Positions 40,287 through 53,906 are shown, counted from the stretch's first letter. The stretch: DNA of 64,000 nucleotides from Batkoa obscura (GCA_030770535.1 JASVEC010000049.1:124001-188000); one strand, 5' to 3'. The notes: generated by a model from the sequence alone, not told the origin. Made by a program: numbers and translations.

Positions 40287-40869
40287 TCTTTTGATTTATT
40301 TTAATGTTGATTAGTTTGATGTTGATGTCGATGTTGATGTTAGTTAATATATATAAAAAGATAAAGTGTAGATTGATTTAAAGGATTTTGTTGAAAAACT
40401 TTTTTTTTCAAAAGTTTGTTTTTAGAAAGTGAGTTAACAAGTTGCTTTGTTTGAATTGATCCAAGTTTTAAGTTGAACTTTTTGCTATAAAACTCTACCA
40501 AAACGCGTCTAATTTATAGGTTCAAAACGCGAGTTTAAATATTTTTGCATTAATTGAATTTATTTACCAAAAAGCATCACTTAATCAACCTTAATAATTT
40601 TTATTAACGATCCTATCTATATACATCATTATTTTTGAAGTTATACAAAACTTTGATTTATTGATTGAATCAATTATCAATTTTCTTTATTGAACACTTT
40701 TTTTGTTAACGTACTTTTAAAAGGGTTTATATACTATGTTTATTAAAATAAAACTCCATTAATTTTATTTAAACAAACTTAAACCTTGATTCAACTATTT
40801 TACTAATGAAATAAAAATCATCTTTTCCATAAGGTATTTTTCCTGTTTTAGGGAAAAAAGGATACTTTT
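40287..40869. other. Spacer upstream of kinase, with short GATGTT repeat
   Basis: A short run of GATGTTGATGTCGATGTTGA lies at about 40308-40337, just upstream of the kinase start. Otherwise no feature. Confidence 0.45.
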
Positions 40870-40942
40870 AACTCCCTGCGGGACTCGAACCCGCAATCCT
40901 CAGATTAGAAGTCTGATGCCTTATCCATTGGGCCAAGGGAGC
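40870..40942 (-). tRNA. tRNA-Arg (anticodon TCT)
   Basis: 73 nt. On the minus strand it starts GCTCCCTTGG. The D-arm region is GGCCCAATGGATAAGGC. The anticodon stem-loop CAGACTTCTAATCTG carries TCT. The T-arm is GCGGGTTCGAGTCCCGC. The acceptor GCTCCCT pairs with AGGGAGT, with a terminal G-U as in yeast tRNA-Arg(UCU). No intron and no encoded CCA. It reads AGA codons, which dominate arginine use in these AT-rich genes. Confidence 0.96.
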
Positions 40943-41285
40943 TGCTTCGTTACTAATAAGATAGTTTTTGTTATTTATTTAACAAGTTGATTTAAAATAA
41001 TGACATTTGAATTCATAGAATAATAAGTTTATATAATCTAAATAAACATATATTGACTTCATATTAACAAAAATACTATTACTTTTAAGTTGTAAGTTAT
41101 TAATTCCAATATTATTACTTAATCATTTTTGTAAATAAAATAAAATAATTGATTTTTAAAGCAATTATTTTAAATTAATTTTATAGATATTTATTTATTT
41201 ATTAAAATATTGAAAATAATACAATTTTAATATGATTTTACAATAAAAATGGTAATAACTATAGTTATAAAATCACGCAAATATA

Positions 41286-42881
41286 TTAAATCGGAATAAA
41301 ATTTAATTTGAGATCCTTTGGACTAGATATCCCTAAAGCAGGGAGGATAGGATGTTTACAATGAATAGAATCCTGTGGTAACTCAACATTAAATTTTAGT
41401 AATATCAAAATCAAGAATACTTTTTGTTCCAAAAGTGAAAATTGATTTCCAATACACATCCTAGGACCAACGCTAAAGCCGATCATATCTTTAGTTAATT
41501 TTTTATTAATTTGTATCTCTTCTTTTTCATTTTGAATTAAAAAACGATTTGGATTAAATTCTTCTGGATGTTCAAATTTAGTTTCATTATTCATTGCTAA
41601 GGCTAAATTTAACAATAATGGTTGTCCTTTTTTAAATTGGATTTCATTATTAAAATAATAATCTTTAGCTACTTGACGTGTTATTATTGAGGCTACTGGT
41701 AAGATTCTCATTCCTTCATTGATAACTGCCTCTAAATATTTCATTTTATTCAAATCTTCTTGTGTTATTTGAATGTCTTCATTAATGTTCTTAGATCTTT
41801 CTCCCAAAACATGGATTATTTCATCTCTTAATTTGTTTTGAATATCCTAAATAATAAATTAAATATTGAATATCAATAATATAAAATATTAATTTTACTT
41901 GATCTTTTGATAAATAATATAGTATGGAAGATAAAGTATGTGCAGTAGTATCATGTCCAGCAATAAAAAATACAATGACATCACTCTAAATAATTAGTAT
42001 CATACATTAGTTTAGATACTTAAATTATAACTTACAATGATTTCCTCATCTGTCAACCCATCCGATATACTATTATTATCATCTGAAGATTGAATTAACA
42101 TAGTTAGTAAACTTGATTTAACATTATCAACACCATATTTTTTAATTTGTTCTCTTTTTCCATTAATTAAATCTTTAAGCAATTGACAAAAGCGATCAGT
42201 ATCCTTCTTTAATTGAATTCTTGAAGGGATAGGTAAGTTATCTAAGAAAGGGAATAAAAGAAACCAGATATTATTGATACCTTTAATAAAATTTACATAA
42301 AGTGTTGATATTTCACAATTTTCATCTTCAATGGAATTAAAATCAACATCAAAAATAGATAAACCTAAACTATCTAATGTGGAATTCTTTAATAATTTAA
42401 TTAACTCAAAGTCATTCCCATTCTTTTTCATATAATTAATCGCTTTAATACCAACTTTAATAAATATTTTAATATCCCATCCTCTTTTAAATGCAGGATT
42501 AACTACTTTTTTATGTCTTTTCCATTCATCGCCATCTACAACTGCTATATTTTTATCTAAAGAGATAATCCGCTTAAATTGTTTTGATTGATTTAATTTA
42601 ATAAATGTATCGCTATCCATTAATATATTCTTAATTGTATCTAAATCAGATACCATAATAAACCATTTTCCTAACCAAAACTTAATATATTTGTTTGATT
42701 GAAATAAAGGTACTAACAACTCTTGATCTCTTATCTGAGATGGCGTCTGTTTTATAACATGATAAATTAAGTTGAAGATACCAGTCGATGGTAAATCATT
42801 ATTCGGATCCTTTTTGTTTTGAATAAAATTATAAGCAAATATAGTTACTACTAAAATTATTGGTAAAATGTAATAAATCAT
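41286..42881 (-). CDS. Cytochrome P450 monooxygenase
   Basis: Three exons, about 500 residues. An N-terminal anchor, YYILPIILVVTIFAYNFI, places it on the ER. VVDGDEWKRHKKVVNPAF is the helix C region (WxxxR/K). The I-helix oxygen-binding motif AGHDTT is in the short middle exon (around 41960). EGMR is the K-helix ExxR, and FNPNRF the PERF-like motif. FSVGPRMCIG is the heme-binding loop with the axial Cys. All motifs are intact. The substrate cannot be inferred. No biosynthetic partners lie next to it, so there is no evidence of a secondary-metabolite cluster. The upstream 600 bp holds direct repeats and palindromes. Confidence 0.95.
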
Positions 42882-43363
42882 TTTTTAAATTTTTATTGTA
42901 AGATTATTCTGACTTTTTATACTTTTTTATCCCTTAATCTAAAACTTGTTTCATCCCTTGATTCTTTATTCACCATTCATGTAATGAGTTTAAATTTGAA
43001 GCATTTTGGTGTATTATTGCATTAAATTATTTGAATTATAAATCTTAATTTTATCTTTAATCTATCATTTAAAAGTGACGTAGTTATTTTTGTTAGACGG
43101 TATTAAAAGATTAAGAAGCCTTCCAATACGATGCTAAAATTAATTCACGTCACAGCTATAGCGTACTATTTAAAAGTGATGTATTTCTAGTTTTTATTAA
43201 AGTTCGTCTAATAAATTTTGATTCAATAGATGATATTGAAAGGCTAAGAAGCCCTTCAATAACAGATTAAAATGGTCTAATCCCACTTCAATATATTTTA
43301 ATATATTGTGAAGTTCAATCAAAAATAAGATTCCATATTAGTTGATTGTTATTGTAGTTTCCA

Positions 43364-43388
43364 CAAAGCCTAATATATTAGGCCTTTG
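43364..43388. repeat. 25 bp near-perfect palindrome
   Basis: CAAAGCC, then TAATATATTA, then GGCCTTTG. The centre CCTAATATATTAGG is a perfect inverted repeat and the CAAAG/CTTTG arms extend it. It lies 480 bp upstream of the P450 start. Confidence 0.8.
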
Positions 43389-43459
43389 AATATACTTTAT
43401 TAATTCTCAACTAAAGGAATATAATAGTGATTTTTAATTTAGTCATTGTTCTCTTCACT

Positions 43460-43555
43460 TGGGATGTCTTTATTGATTTCTTTTTTTCACTTTTTAAGCG
43501 TTATAAAGTATAGAATGTAGTTTTTTAAATAGGTCTTAAATAAAAAAGACATCCA
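43460..43555 (+). mobile_element. Palindromic miniature element, copy 9 (diverged)
   Basis: Starts TGGGATGTC and ends GACATCCA. TTTTTAAGCGTTATAAAG is recognisable at the centre. The most diverged near-full-length copy in the middle of the window. Confidence 0.65.
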
Positions 43556-44054
43556 TACACAACTCCAATCAAGTTATTCAATTCATTTGTTAAGTCGCTC
43601 CATAGATAATAGGAATGTTTAGGCAGATTTGAATAGAAATGAACATATAGTTAAAAGTCCAATAATTTTTCTATAAGGAATTTGTCTTTTTAGACAAAAC
43701 GAATGCTAATCGAAAACTCTGTATTAGAACTCACAAAATTCTCATTATATAAATAGCTTTCATAATTTATATATATAATAAGCCTTATTATTTAAAATAA
43801 TATAAAATACACAAAATGAGATCACATTTACTGTTGTTATAAATTTCCTTTTAACCTAAAAGGCATAAATCATATTATAAATAAAAATAAATAGCACTTT
43901 GAAATTGGTTGAGTATTTAGCAGAATTGGAATCTAAAAAATTAGTGACTGTGAACTAAGTAAATAGTTAACTAATTAAAAACTAATTTGAAACAGATGAA
44001 GTATTTTGATTTATCTAATCTTTTCTTTCTCTTTTAATTATCTCTTATTAAAAT

Positions 44055-45235
44055 ACCTCTAAAATTTGAGCATTTATTGTATGTATTATTGGTGCAAGTC
44101 TTTAGGCTATTGGATCCAGTAGGGTTTATTGAACTCCCTCTTTTAAATAAGTTTTTATATGAAGTTGTTGATAAAGTTATTGAATCACGTTTAACTTATT
44201 TAGTCTAAATCAAAGAAAATTTATAGAACACTAGTGTTATCAAGAAAATGGAATATTAATGAGACGTTTTAATATGTATAAAATTAATACCAAATATTCA
44301 AGTTATTGTTTAAATTTAACTTCACTAAATTGTGATATAATATTCATGTTAAATAATAATAGCAAAGCCAATAATCAAGATACCAGTGACAATGGTGTCT
44401 ATCATATAAGCAATGATAACGATAATGATAGTAGTGATAGAAACAATAATAACAATCATGTCGACAATTACAAAATAAATGTCGAACTATTAAGTTTAAA
44501 AAGATTGAGTATAGTCTCAGCTGATTATAATTATTAAAAAAAAATTAAGATGTTTGAAATCCGTGAATAATATTTAGATGTTAGAGAAATGATTAGTCGT
44601 TTAACCTAAATTATTTAATAGTAATTAATATACATTCATATGATGACCTTTCTCTTAAGGGGATGGATGTTATTATAATAGAATCCAATTAATTGAAAGT
44701 ATTACAAGTGAGTTCTCAAAGCTCTCTATTGGTAATATTTTTGAAGCTATTATATATATACTGTAACTTTGATTTAAAATTAGAAATCCTAGGAAATATT
44801 ATGAGCAATTTTGAAGTTTAACATCCTGACAAGTTAAAGAAACACTTTAAATGCATAGAGGCATTAGACAGTGGTAATCGAGATTTTAGGGCTTATAATG
44901 GAAACAATAATATGAAAATACATAAGTACGAAAATAAAACTTTATTATTTTGGATAACTTCAGATCATATAATAGTGTTAATTAGAATTTATTAAATTAT
45001 TAGTGTTATAATAAGCCTATTTTAATATTTTACAAGAGAATTATTAGATTCTTCGATCAACATTACTAGAAAAAAATATTTATTTTATATAGTTTATTTT
45101 TAAGTATAGAATCTATTAATTTTGGTAAATCAAAAGACATTGAGAAATTGATTCATGAGTTTAAGGCTATTGAGAATGTTATTAACAATAATATATACAC
45201 TCCAGCTAGATACAGTTATATTAGATATATGTTTT
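44055..45235 (+). pseudogene. Decayed F-box/LRR-like gene, paralogue B
   Basis: An F-box-like start, VQVFRLLDPVGFIELPLLNK then FLYEVVDKVIESRLTYLV (about 44055-44205), aligns with VFKLMDREKLFKLQFLDKY of the relic at 25862-27105. After a change of frame, 44259-44537 is open (CLNLTSLNCDIIFML, an Asn/Asp linker, then VELLSLKRLSIVSADYN, matching PELPCLKRLKIASTDYK). Further down, SYDDLSLKGMDVI, HPDKLKKHFKCIEA and NRDFRAYNGNNNMKIHKY remain, the last matching KKFCAYRLNNDMRIYK of paralogue A. Multiple stops separate these pieces. The open 92-codon stretch should not be read as a separate gene. Probably a dead F-box gene, unless unrecognised introns remove the stops. Confidence 0.65.
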
Positions 45236-45280
45236 TAAGAACTTTCATACTATATTTGAAGATTTCTTTTCTTATTATAC

Positions 45281-45373
45281 GGGGGTGTATTTATAAGAAT
45301 TTCGCTAATAAATTTTCCATTTAAATAGTGCTCAAAAAATGGAAAAAGTAATGAAATCAAAAAAAACATCCTC
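45281..45373 (-). mobile_element. Palindromic miniature element, copy 10
   Basis: GGGGGTGTATTTATAAG at one end, AAAAACATCCTC at the other. Lies about 45 nt beyond the F-box relic. Confidence 0.75.
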
Positions 45374-45606
45374 TACCTTTTTTCAAATTCAAATTATTTA
45401 AGACTAAGGTTTTTAATTTAATGAGTATGGATTCAAAAATTAATTACAGCCCTACCAATTCTACATACTTTGTTGTGGTTTGTACTCTTAGGATAGATTA
45501 AGTTGTTCATGAAAGGCTTAAAAGTATTCTAATGCTCACTTAGGCTAAATAACATATAACAGGCGCTAGAATAGATTAATTTCCTGCTTTATTTTATTCT
45601 ACTTCA

Positions 45607-45706
45607 TGGGGATGTATTTTTGTGTTTAAGAATTTTACCAACAAATTTTCCGCTCAAATAGCGCTTAAAAAATGGAAAAGGTAATGAAATCAAAAAGAAC
45701 ATCCCC
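45607..45706 (-). mobile_element. Palindromic miniature element, copy 11
   Basis: TGGGGATGTATTTTTGTGTT to GAACATCCCC. The centre TCAAATAGCGCTTAAAAAAT is well preserved; one of the best copies. Confidence 0.9.
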
Positions 45707-45871
45707 TTATTTATTACGAACATCATAAAATTTTAACATAGTCATTAGATTTATGTAATGTTTTAATATTTTTATTTTAAATTTCAAATGGTTTATAAAG
45801 GGATACAGAATAATAGATATGTAGTGTAACTTTTATAAAAATGTCACTTTATTTTATACTATTTTATTAAA

Positions 45872-45972
45872 TGGGAGTGTTTTTTTTGGCTTCATTACTT
45901 TTTCCGTCTTTTAAGTACTATTTGAGTAGAAAGATTGTCAGTAAAATTCTTAAACACAAAAATACATCCCCA
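45872..45972 (+). mobile_element. Palindromic miniature element, copy 12
   Basis: TGGGAGTG to ACATCCCCA. The centre AAGTACTATTTGAG has lost AGCGCT. Confidence 0.85.
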
Positions 45973-46151
45973 AATATAAATCCAATAGGTATTGTAGTAT
46001 TACTTGAAAATAATCACATAATAAAACAGACAAATCATTAAATTTGAAAGAAGGATCAAAACAATTATATAATGAATTATATTTTATTGTACTGTATAAG
46101 TATGGTCAAAATAAATATAAACTATCGTTTTACATAGCTTATTCTTTTTAG

Positions 46152-47717
<1,566 letters not shown>

Positions 47718-48167
47718 TTTGATTTTAAATTTAAAATATGAATTAGTAATTATCTGTATTTATATGCTTTTTTTGAGTTTTTGTAGCTCTATTCCCATAT
47801 TTTTTATTCCCTTTAATTATATCATTTGTAACACTCCCCACTTACGTATATTTCTACTCATGCTTTGCTTTTATTGGTTTATATACTCAATCTCCCAATC
47901 ACACCTTACTTTTTTTATCTTTTATCAATCATGTTTTATCATTTTTTTATTAGTCATGCTGGTTCACTCCGAAATGATTATCATTTAGGTGAACAATTAC
48001 TATAATAGACAAAATGATAAATTTATTAATAAAAATAATTATATAAAGTAACTATAATTGTATTAAGATAAACAACAAACGACTATGATTATTAATAAAA
48101 AATAATAATAACCATAAAAATTATTTCAGATAATCAAATGTTTATTGTATTAATTAAAACTTTAAAT
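47718..48167. other. Spacer between DAHP synthase and Vfa1-like gene
   Basis: 450 bp, T- and C-rich on the plus strand, with no supported gene. An 89-codon plus-strand frame (47719-47988) is hydrophobic low-complexity and looks accidental. Confidence 0.45.
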
Positions 48168-48728
48168 TTAAGGGAAACCTTTGGGTACTTTAGGAAATTG
48201 CTTCATCAACTCAGCATCCCTTTTAGCTTGTAATTTTCTTTTTAAATGATTGTTTCTTAAAAATAAAATGTCTCTGTGTAATTCGTATTCTTTATAGCCT
48301 ATTAGTTTTTTAGTTTCAGTTTTACTTTCCCCCTCTTCTTCTTCCTTTTCCTTTTCTTTTCCTTTATCATCTTTTATTTCCTCCTTCTCTTTTACATCTT
48401 TTTTCATTTCCTCCTTATTTGTTTCCTCCTTATTTATTTCACTCTTGTTTGTTTCGTTCTTATCTGTTTCTTCCTTTTTTGAAGTAGTTTTACCAATATT
48501 TGTTTTGCTTTGTTTAGGACTCTTTTCTTTCCCCTCTTCTTTATTTAAGTTGATTAAAGTACCAAATCCAGGGTCATTGAGATGATTTAAACAAGTATAA
48601 AACCAATCTATAGGGGGATTCGTACTGGCATGCACTAAACATGAGTTTGTTAATTTATAGCATATAAAGCAACTATCTTCTTTTGCTGTTGTTCTCAATT
48701 GCCATTTATTTTCTTTAATCATTCTCAA
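48168..48728 (-). CDS. VFA1: Vps4-associated protein 1 (Vfa1)-like
   Basis: 186 residues, single exon. The N-terminal domain has KWQLRTTAKEDSCFICYKLT, then SCLVHASTNPPIDWFYTCLNHLNDPGF. The CxxC, later C and CxxH pattern suggests a zinc-binding fold, as in Vfa1/DUF1742. The middle (about residues 65-140) is a highly charged Lys/Glu/Thr low-complexity linker of imperfect NKEET repeats. The C-terminus (YKEYELHRDILFLRNNHLKR, ELMKQFPKVPKGFP) is helical with a proline end, fitting the Vps4-binding region. Yeast Vfa1 binds the MIT domain of the ESCRT-III ATPase Vps4 on endosomes. The start could be Met1 or Met3. Assignment is from domain memory. Confidence 0.75.
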   Translation of the reverse strand: MRMIKENKWQLRTTAKEDSCFICYKLTNSCLVHASTNPPIDWFYTCLNHLNDPGFGTLINLNKEEGKEKSPKQSKTNIGKTTSKKEETDKNETNKSEINKEETNKEEMKKDVKEKEEIKDDKGKEKEKEEEEGESKTETKKLIGYKEYELHRDILFLRNNHLKRKLQAKRDAELMKQFPKVPKGFP

Positions 48729-49500
48729 ATTTATAAAATGATTTTTATTTAAATTTTGGATTTTTTAAAATTCTCATTATCCAATGAAAATTTGCCTTCA
48801 TTTTGAATGTTTTAAGCAAAAATAAAATAAAGTCATATTATATAATTTTAAATATTAGCTCATTCTATACTATTCATTGAACCATACTTAATTTACATAA
48901 AGTGATATTATGTTTATAAACTTTGCCTAAATAGATTAGAGATGTGCTAATTTCTTTTGTGGTGCTTTGCGTTATTTATATTTCTTTTTAGGAATTCTAC
49001 TTTTCTATTTTTCATACTTATTTTTTACAAAAATCAACATTAGTTAAGTTGAAAAATGATATAAAAATCATAAAATAAATACTCCTAAAGTATTACATTA
49101 GCCATTTTAATAAAGCCCATGGGAAACATTTATATAGATGTTTAGCTTTGTATGTCTACTTAATAACTTATAGGTTAATAAAATATTATATTTTCGATTA
49201 AATTAGAATTTTGATCATTAATATTTTAACAACTTTGTGTAAAAGAATTTACCCAAGAAATATGCTAGTATTCTTCAAGTCAACATTATCATATAATTGG
49301 CTAAGTTTGTATAGTTTTATTAAAGCAAGTAATTTTTTTAAAAATAGAACCCAAATAAAGCAATTTCACTAATACTTATACTACCAAAAAAATAAGGTTT
49401 ATTTCCATTGAATCATAGGACTAAGAATCTAATTTAAAGAAATAATATAAAAGCTTTCTATCTAACCTTTCTTTGAAACAAATACTAACAGGCTTACAAA
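48729..49500. other. Divergent spacer Vfa1-like / thioredoxin-fold gene
   Basis: 772 bp AT-rich; nothing recognised. ATAATATAAAAG (around 49441-49452) lies about 55 nt upstream of the ATG at 49501 and may be a TATA element. Confidence 0.45.
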
Positions 49501-50115
49501 ATGGAATGCAATGACAACAGTTGTGCGATAAAAAGCGATAATCAGTCCGAAGTAACGCTAATTGATAATCAAATTGGAGATGAAGAATTAAACTTACGCG
49601 TTAAAGGAAAGGTATTATTTGAAAAATTAGGGATTAAAGAGGTATATGAATTAGTTAAAGTAGAACAGGAAGATAACTATGCAGAGCCAATCTTTGAACA
49701 AAAACTAGTTGATTTCACTCCAAAAACAAAATATTTCGGTATCTATATGACTGCTTCTTGGTGTACCCCTTGTCACAAGTTTTATCCAAGTTTATCCAAG
49801 TTTGAAGAAGAACATAAAGATGAGTTCAGTTATATTGTTATCTCTTGTGATACACTCCGTAAGCAATTTATTGATTATGCTAAAAACAAAGACTGGAAAT
49901 TTCTTGATATTGAAGACTTGGAAACAAGATCCAATATAACAAAAAGGTTTGGTATAGGTTTATTACCCTCAATGACTATCGTCAATGTTGAAACTCGTAA
50001 ATTGGTCACTACCTGGGGAAGAGAAGCTATACAGTATAATGGTAATAGTTGTAAAGAAGATTGGGACCAAGGAAACGAAGGCTTTTTATGGTGGCATTTC
50101 TTTCGCTTTTGGTAA
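49501..50115 (+). CDS. Thioredoxin-fold protein (nucleoredoxin/tryparedoxin-like)
   Basis: 204 residues, single exon. The active site WCTPC sits in YFGIYMTASWCTPCHKFYPS (about residues 83-97), with the Trp-Cys-x-Pro-Cys spacing of active dithiol oxidoreductases. IVISCDTLRKQFIDY follows. The cis-proline loop is GIGLLPSMTIV. The TLRKQFIDYAKNKDWKFLDI insertion resembles the nucleoredoxin/tryparedoxin branch (DxxxxxF..Y, W..) rather than classical thioredoxin of about 105 residues. No signal peptide, so cytosolic. The C-terminus is tryptophan-rich (GFLWWHFFRFW). A miniature element begins 95 nt past the stop. Confidence 0.87.
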   Translation: MECNDNSCAIKSDNQSEVTLIDNQIGDEELNLRVKGKVLFEKLGIKEVYELVKVEQEDNYAEPIFEQKLVDFTPKTKYFGIYMTASWCTPCHKFYPSLSKFEEEHKDEFSYIVISCDTLRKQFIDYAKNKDWKFLDIEDLETRSNITKRFGIGLLPSMTIVNVETRKLVTTWGREAIQYNGNSCKEDWDQGNEGFLWWHFFRFW

Positions 50116-50574
50116 ATATTTTTTCTAAATAAATTTAATTTTGATTTTTTAATTTTAATATCACTATGGGTTTGATTAAATGTGAAAATATACTTTCTCT
50201 TCAAACATTTGGGGATGTTTTTTTTTATTTCATTATTTTTCCATTTTTTAAGCGCTATTTGAGTAGAAAGATTGTTAGTAAAATTCTTAAACACAAAAAA
50301 ACACCCCCATTTGTTCATTTGTTAATCTTATAAACAATTTAAATAGCTTTTAAAAGTAACAATAAAAATAAAAACATACACATTACGTTTAACAATCGCT
50401 ATTTATAAATATATTTAAACTACTCCTATTAAAAATCCATTTAAACAGCAATTAGAAATTGCTTTGAAAAAATATATAAACAAATATTTAATTTTAATAG
50501 AACACTTAGAGAAAACAGTATGCTAAAGTCAACTCTATTAATTCGACTAGAATCTATTACAAAAGTAGACAAAT
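50116..50574. other. Convergent spacer with a miniature element
   Basis: Holds copy 13 (50210-50309). No gene. Confidence 0.5.
50210..50309 (+). mobile_element. Palindromic miniature element, copy 13
   Basis: TGGGGATGTTTTTTTTTA to AACACCCCCA. The centre TTTTTTAAGCGCTATTTGAG is close to consensus. It lies between two convergent genes. Confidence 0.9.
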
Positions 50575-51492
<918 letters not shown>

Positions 51493-52287
51493 TTTGTGGT
51501 TATTTTTCAGTTCTGTTATGTATTTTCAATTTAAGTTTCTATTCACGATTTCTTTCTATTTCTGTAGAATTGAGATTAGTATGACTTGTATATAGCATAG
51601 TATGTCCCATTTATAATAAATCAAAAATATAAAACTATTAAGCTTTACTTATAAACTGTCAATTTAATACAGAGATAAAAAATAAGCTTCAAAGTATGAT
51701 TTACCTTTTCAAAAAATGTCAGAAGTTGTTTTTAGAATAAGGGGAGTTGGGGTATTTAAACTTATCCTGAATTTTGAGTTTTTAACTTTAATTAGTTATA
51801 TCAAGTTTCAATGAGCAAAACGCAATCTGATTGGTAAATCTTCCCATTTCTTCTGTAGTAATATATTAAGGCATCGTTTATTGGCCAGGATCTAGTTTTA
51901 TTGTCAAAATATTTTCATATTATTATATTATATATCGCAGTAGAAATAACATGTTCATCGAATATTCTTAAAACATGAATTGGTGGCATATCTGAATATA
52001 AATGGCTGATTAAATTTATTGTCATGTTGTATTTATTTGTTATTGTATTTAAAGCTATTTGATAATATTGAAGTACGTAAAAAAGCTATATTTCATGCTA
52101 AGTTTAGTTGTAAAAATTTTGAATCAAGAATTTTCGGAGAAAATTACAATAGATAGTATATGATTAGAACATTTATATTAAGAAATAAACGCAATTCTTT
52201 TTAACACAAGGTTAATAATTAATAGACCGAACTTTTAAATTCTGTTTTTATTTAATGGAATTGAATTTGTGAATTCAAATTTCTATA
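51493..52287. other. Intergenic TRM13 / FUR1
   Basis: 795 bp AT-rich. No gene, miniature element or clear promoter motif found. Confidence 0.5.
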
Positions 52288-53906
52288 TTAATTTTCACTT
52301 TTAGGAAGAGCAATAAGTGCAATGTTTTCCAACGAGAGTTTTTTGTCGATATATTTAATTAAATGAGGTTTTAAACCTAAGTGATTTACAATATAATCAA
52401 GGCGACCAAGATCTAATAGCCTTTTAGTCTGGAATCCCAAAAACTCTCTTTCCTGGTGTGACAAACCAGAAAAATGTTTATTGTCGTCATTACTCTCTAC
52501 TTCATTTTCTATATCATCATGTTCTATATTGTGTTCTGAATTTACTCTTTTTCCGCAAGTAGCCCAAGAGGTTATACTAGAGAGCCAAGATATATGTTGT
52601 TCACTTTGAAGAATTTCGTTCTTTTTTAAATAATCGAATGATGTATAAGTAGAAGAATTGCATCTATGATGACAACATAATGCTATTATTATTCCACTTA
52701 TTTTACCTCTATTTAATTTACAATAGGGATAAAAAAATTAATATTAATATAAAATAGTAGGTTAATAAAATTACCCTGCTTTTTTAAAGTTTGCTAAACA
52801 TTTTAAAGTCAAATCGGTTGCTCCGCCACATAAATGCTTTGAATAAGCTACAACTGGACGACCTTTGATTATTTCCACTTTATTTAAGTCCAAATCTTTG
52901 ATATCAATCATTAATCTCTGAAACTGATTTTTAGCTTTATCTTCTTTAACCTTTTCACCACTTAAATAGCGATCAAACTACAGAAACGTAAACCAGTGCT
53001 TTTTATATATACTTATAACTACCTTTAATCTGAAATTACTACGATCTACTAAAACAAAACTGTTTGAATCATTTTTCTCAGGATTTGTATCATTTAATGC
53101 CTTATCTACATATAAAGATAATTCGCCTATTGCTTTTGAGTTAATATGAATTTTTTTTTGAAAAATATACCTTTTCCAGCACCAAATTCTATAAACACAT
53201 TATTCTTATTTAATAATTTTGCTTTTTCAAGATGGCCTATTAGAGAAGCCTAAAAATTAATGAACTATTATTTTAATCTTAATAATATACTCACTTGCTG
53301 TGCAACATGCTTGACATCTGTTTTAAGATTTCTTTGTTCGAATAAGGCATTATGATCCAAAATTTCTTCGTCTACATCTGGCACTAACTCGTTCGCCTTG
53401 TTGCTAAGGTTTGTCAAAAATTCTTTAACCGTGGATTCAGTTTGCTCCGATAATTTTTTGGTTTCATCGTTTTCTATATCTGTGGCCAGATGTAAATCTT
53501 TACTATAATAATCTGGAAAAACCTCTGGCGGACGTGCATTGCATACTTTTAAATGTTTTTCTAACGCTTTTTCGAAAACAGTGCTAATTAATTATTAGTT
53601 TACTAAAATATAAAATGTAACCAAGTATTACTGATTCCCATCGTATGGACAAGGGATACGTTTGATAACTTCTTCACCATTGTCATTGTTCACAATTTGA
53701 AACTTAACATGCTCTCCACAGTAATCTCCTCCTCTTTTTGCTGTCATGTTGCAATATCTTTTTTTCTTTTTGACATAAAAATGACATTGGTTTGGCTTAC
53801 TTGGTACCTTTGGTATTTCTTCTTTCTTTATCTTTTTATTGTCTTCCACTATTCCTTTTTCTTCTTGCTCATTCTCAGGCTTTAATTCATTTTTTCGTTT
53901 GTTCAT
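52288..53906 (-). CDS. TRM13: tRNA:m4X modification methyltransferase Trm13
   Basis: 2'-O-methylates position 4 of tRNA-Gly, tRNA-Pro and tRNA-His in its family. After a Lys/Glu-rich start (MNKRKNELKPENEQEEKG) comes a CCCH finger, CHFYVKKKKRYCNMTAKRG with DYCGEH. A U11-48K-type CHHC finger follows (CPYDGNQTVFEKALEKHLKVC, split by an intron). The SAM-dependent methyltransferase domain has VFIEFGAGK, FVLVDRSNFRLKFDRYL, RPVVAYSKHLCGGATDLTLK and GIIIALCCHHRC; the last two are Trm13 signatures. The C-terminus is HQEREFLGFQTKRLLDLGR, then IALIALPKSEN. Six exons. Complete by motif order. Confidence 0.94.

Larger units (their letters stand above)
42882..44054. other. Upstream region of P450 with repeats and a palindrome
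   Basis: Contains ATTTAAAAGTGAYGTA twice (43067, 43168), TAAGAAGCC followed by TTC AATA-type sequence twice (43111, 43244), a 25 bp near-perfect palindrome (43364-43388) and one miniature element. No gene was seen. Confidence 0.55.
45236..46151. other. Intergenic cluster of three miniature elements
   Basis: 916 bp holding copies 10, 11 and 12. No gene was seen. Confidence 0.6.

Noticed and set aside
41286-42881. P450 as part of a secondary-metabolite cluster
   Set aside because: Neighbours are a tRNA, a kinase and a decayed F-box gene; no synthase, transporter or regulator is adjacent.
44259-44537. 92-codon frame as an independent gene
   Set aside because: It aligns with the middle of the F-box relic and is an open segment of a decayed gene.
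45281-45972. Three similar units in a row as a CRISPR-like or satellite array
   Set aside because: Units differ in orientation and spacing, and the same element is scattered through the window; they are separate insertions.
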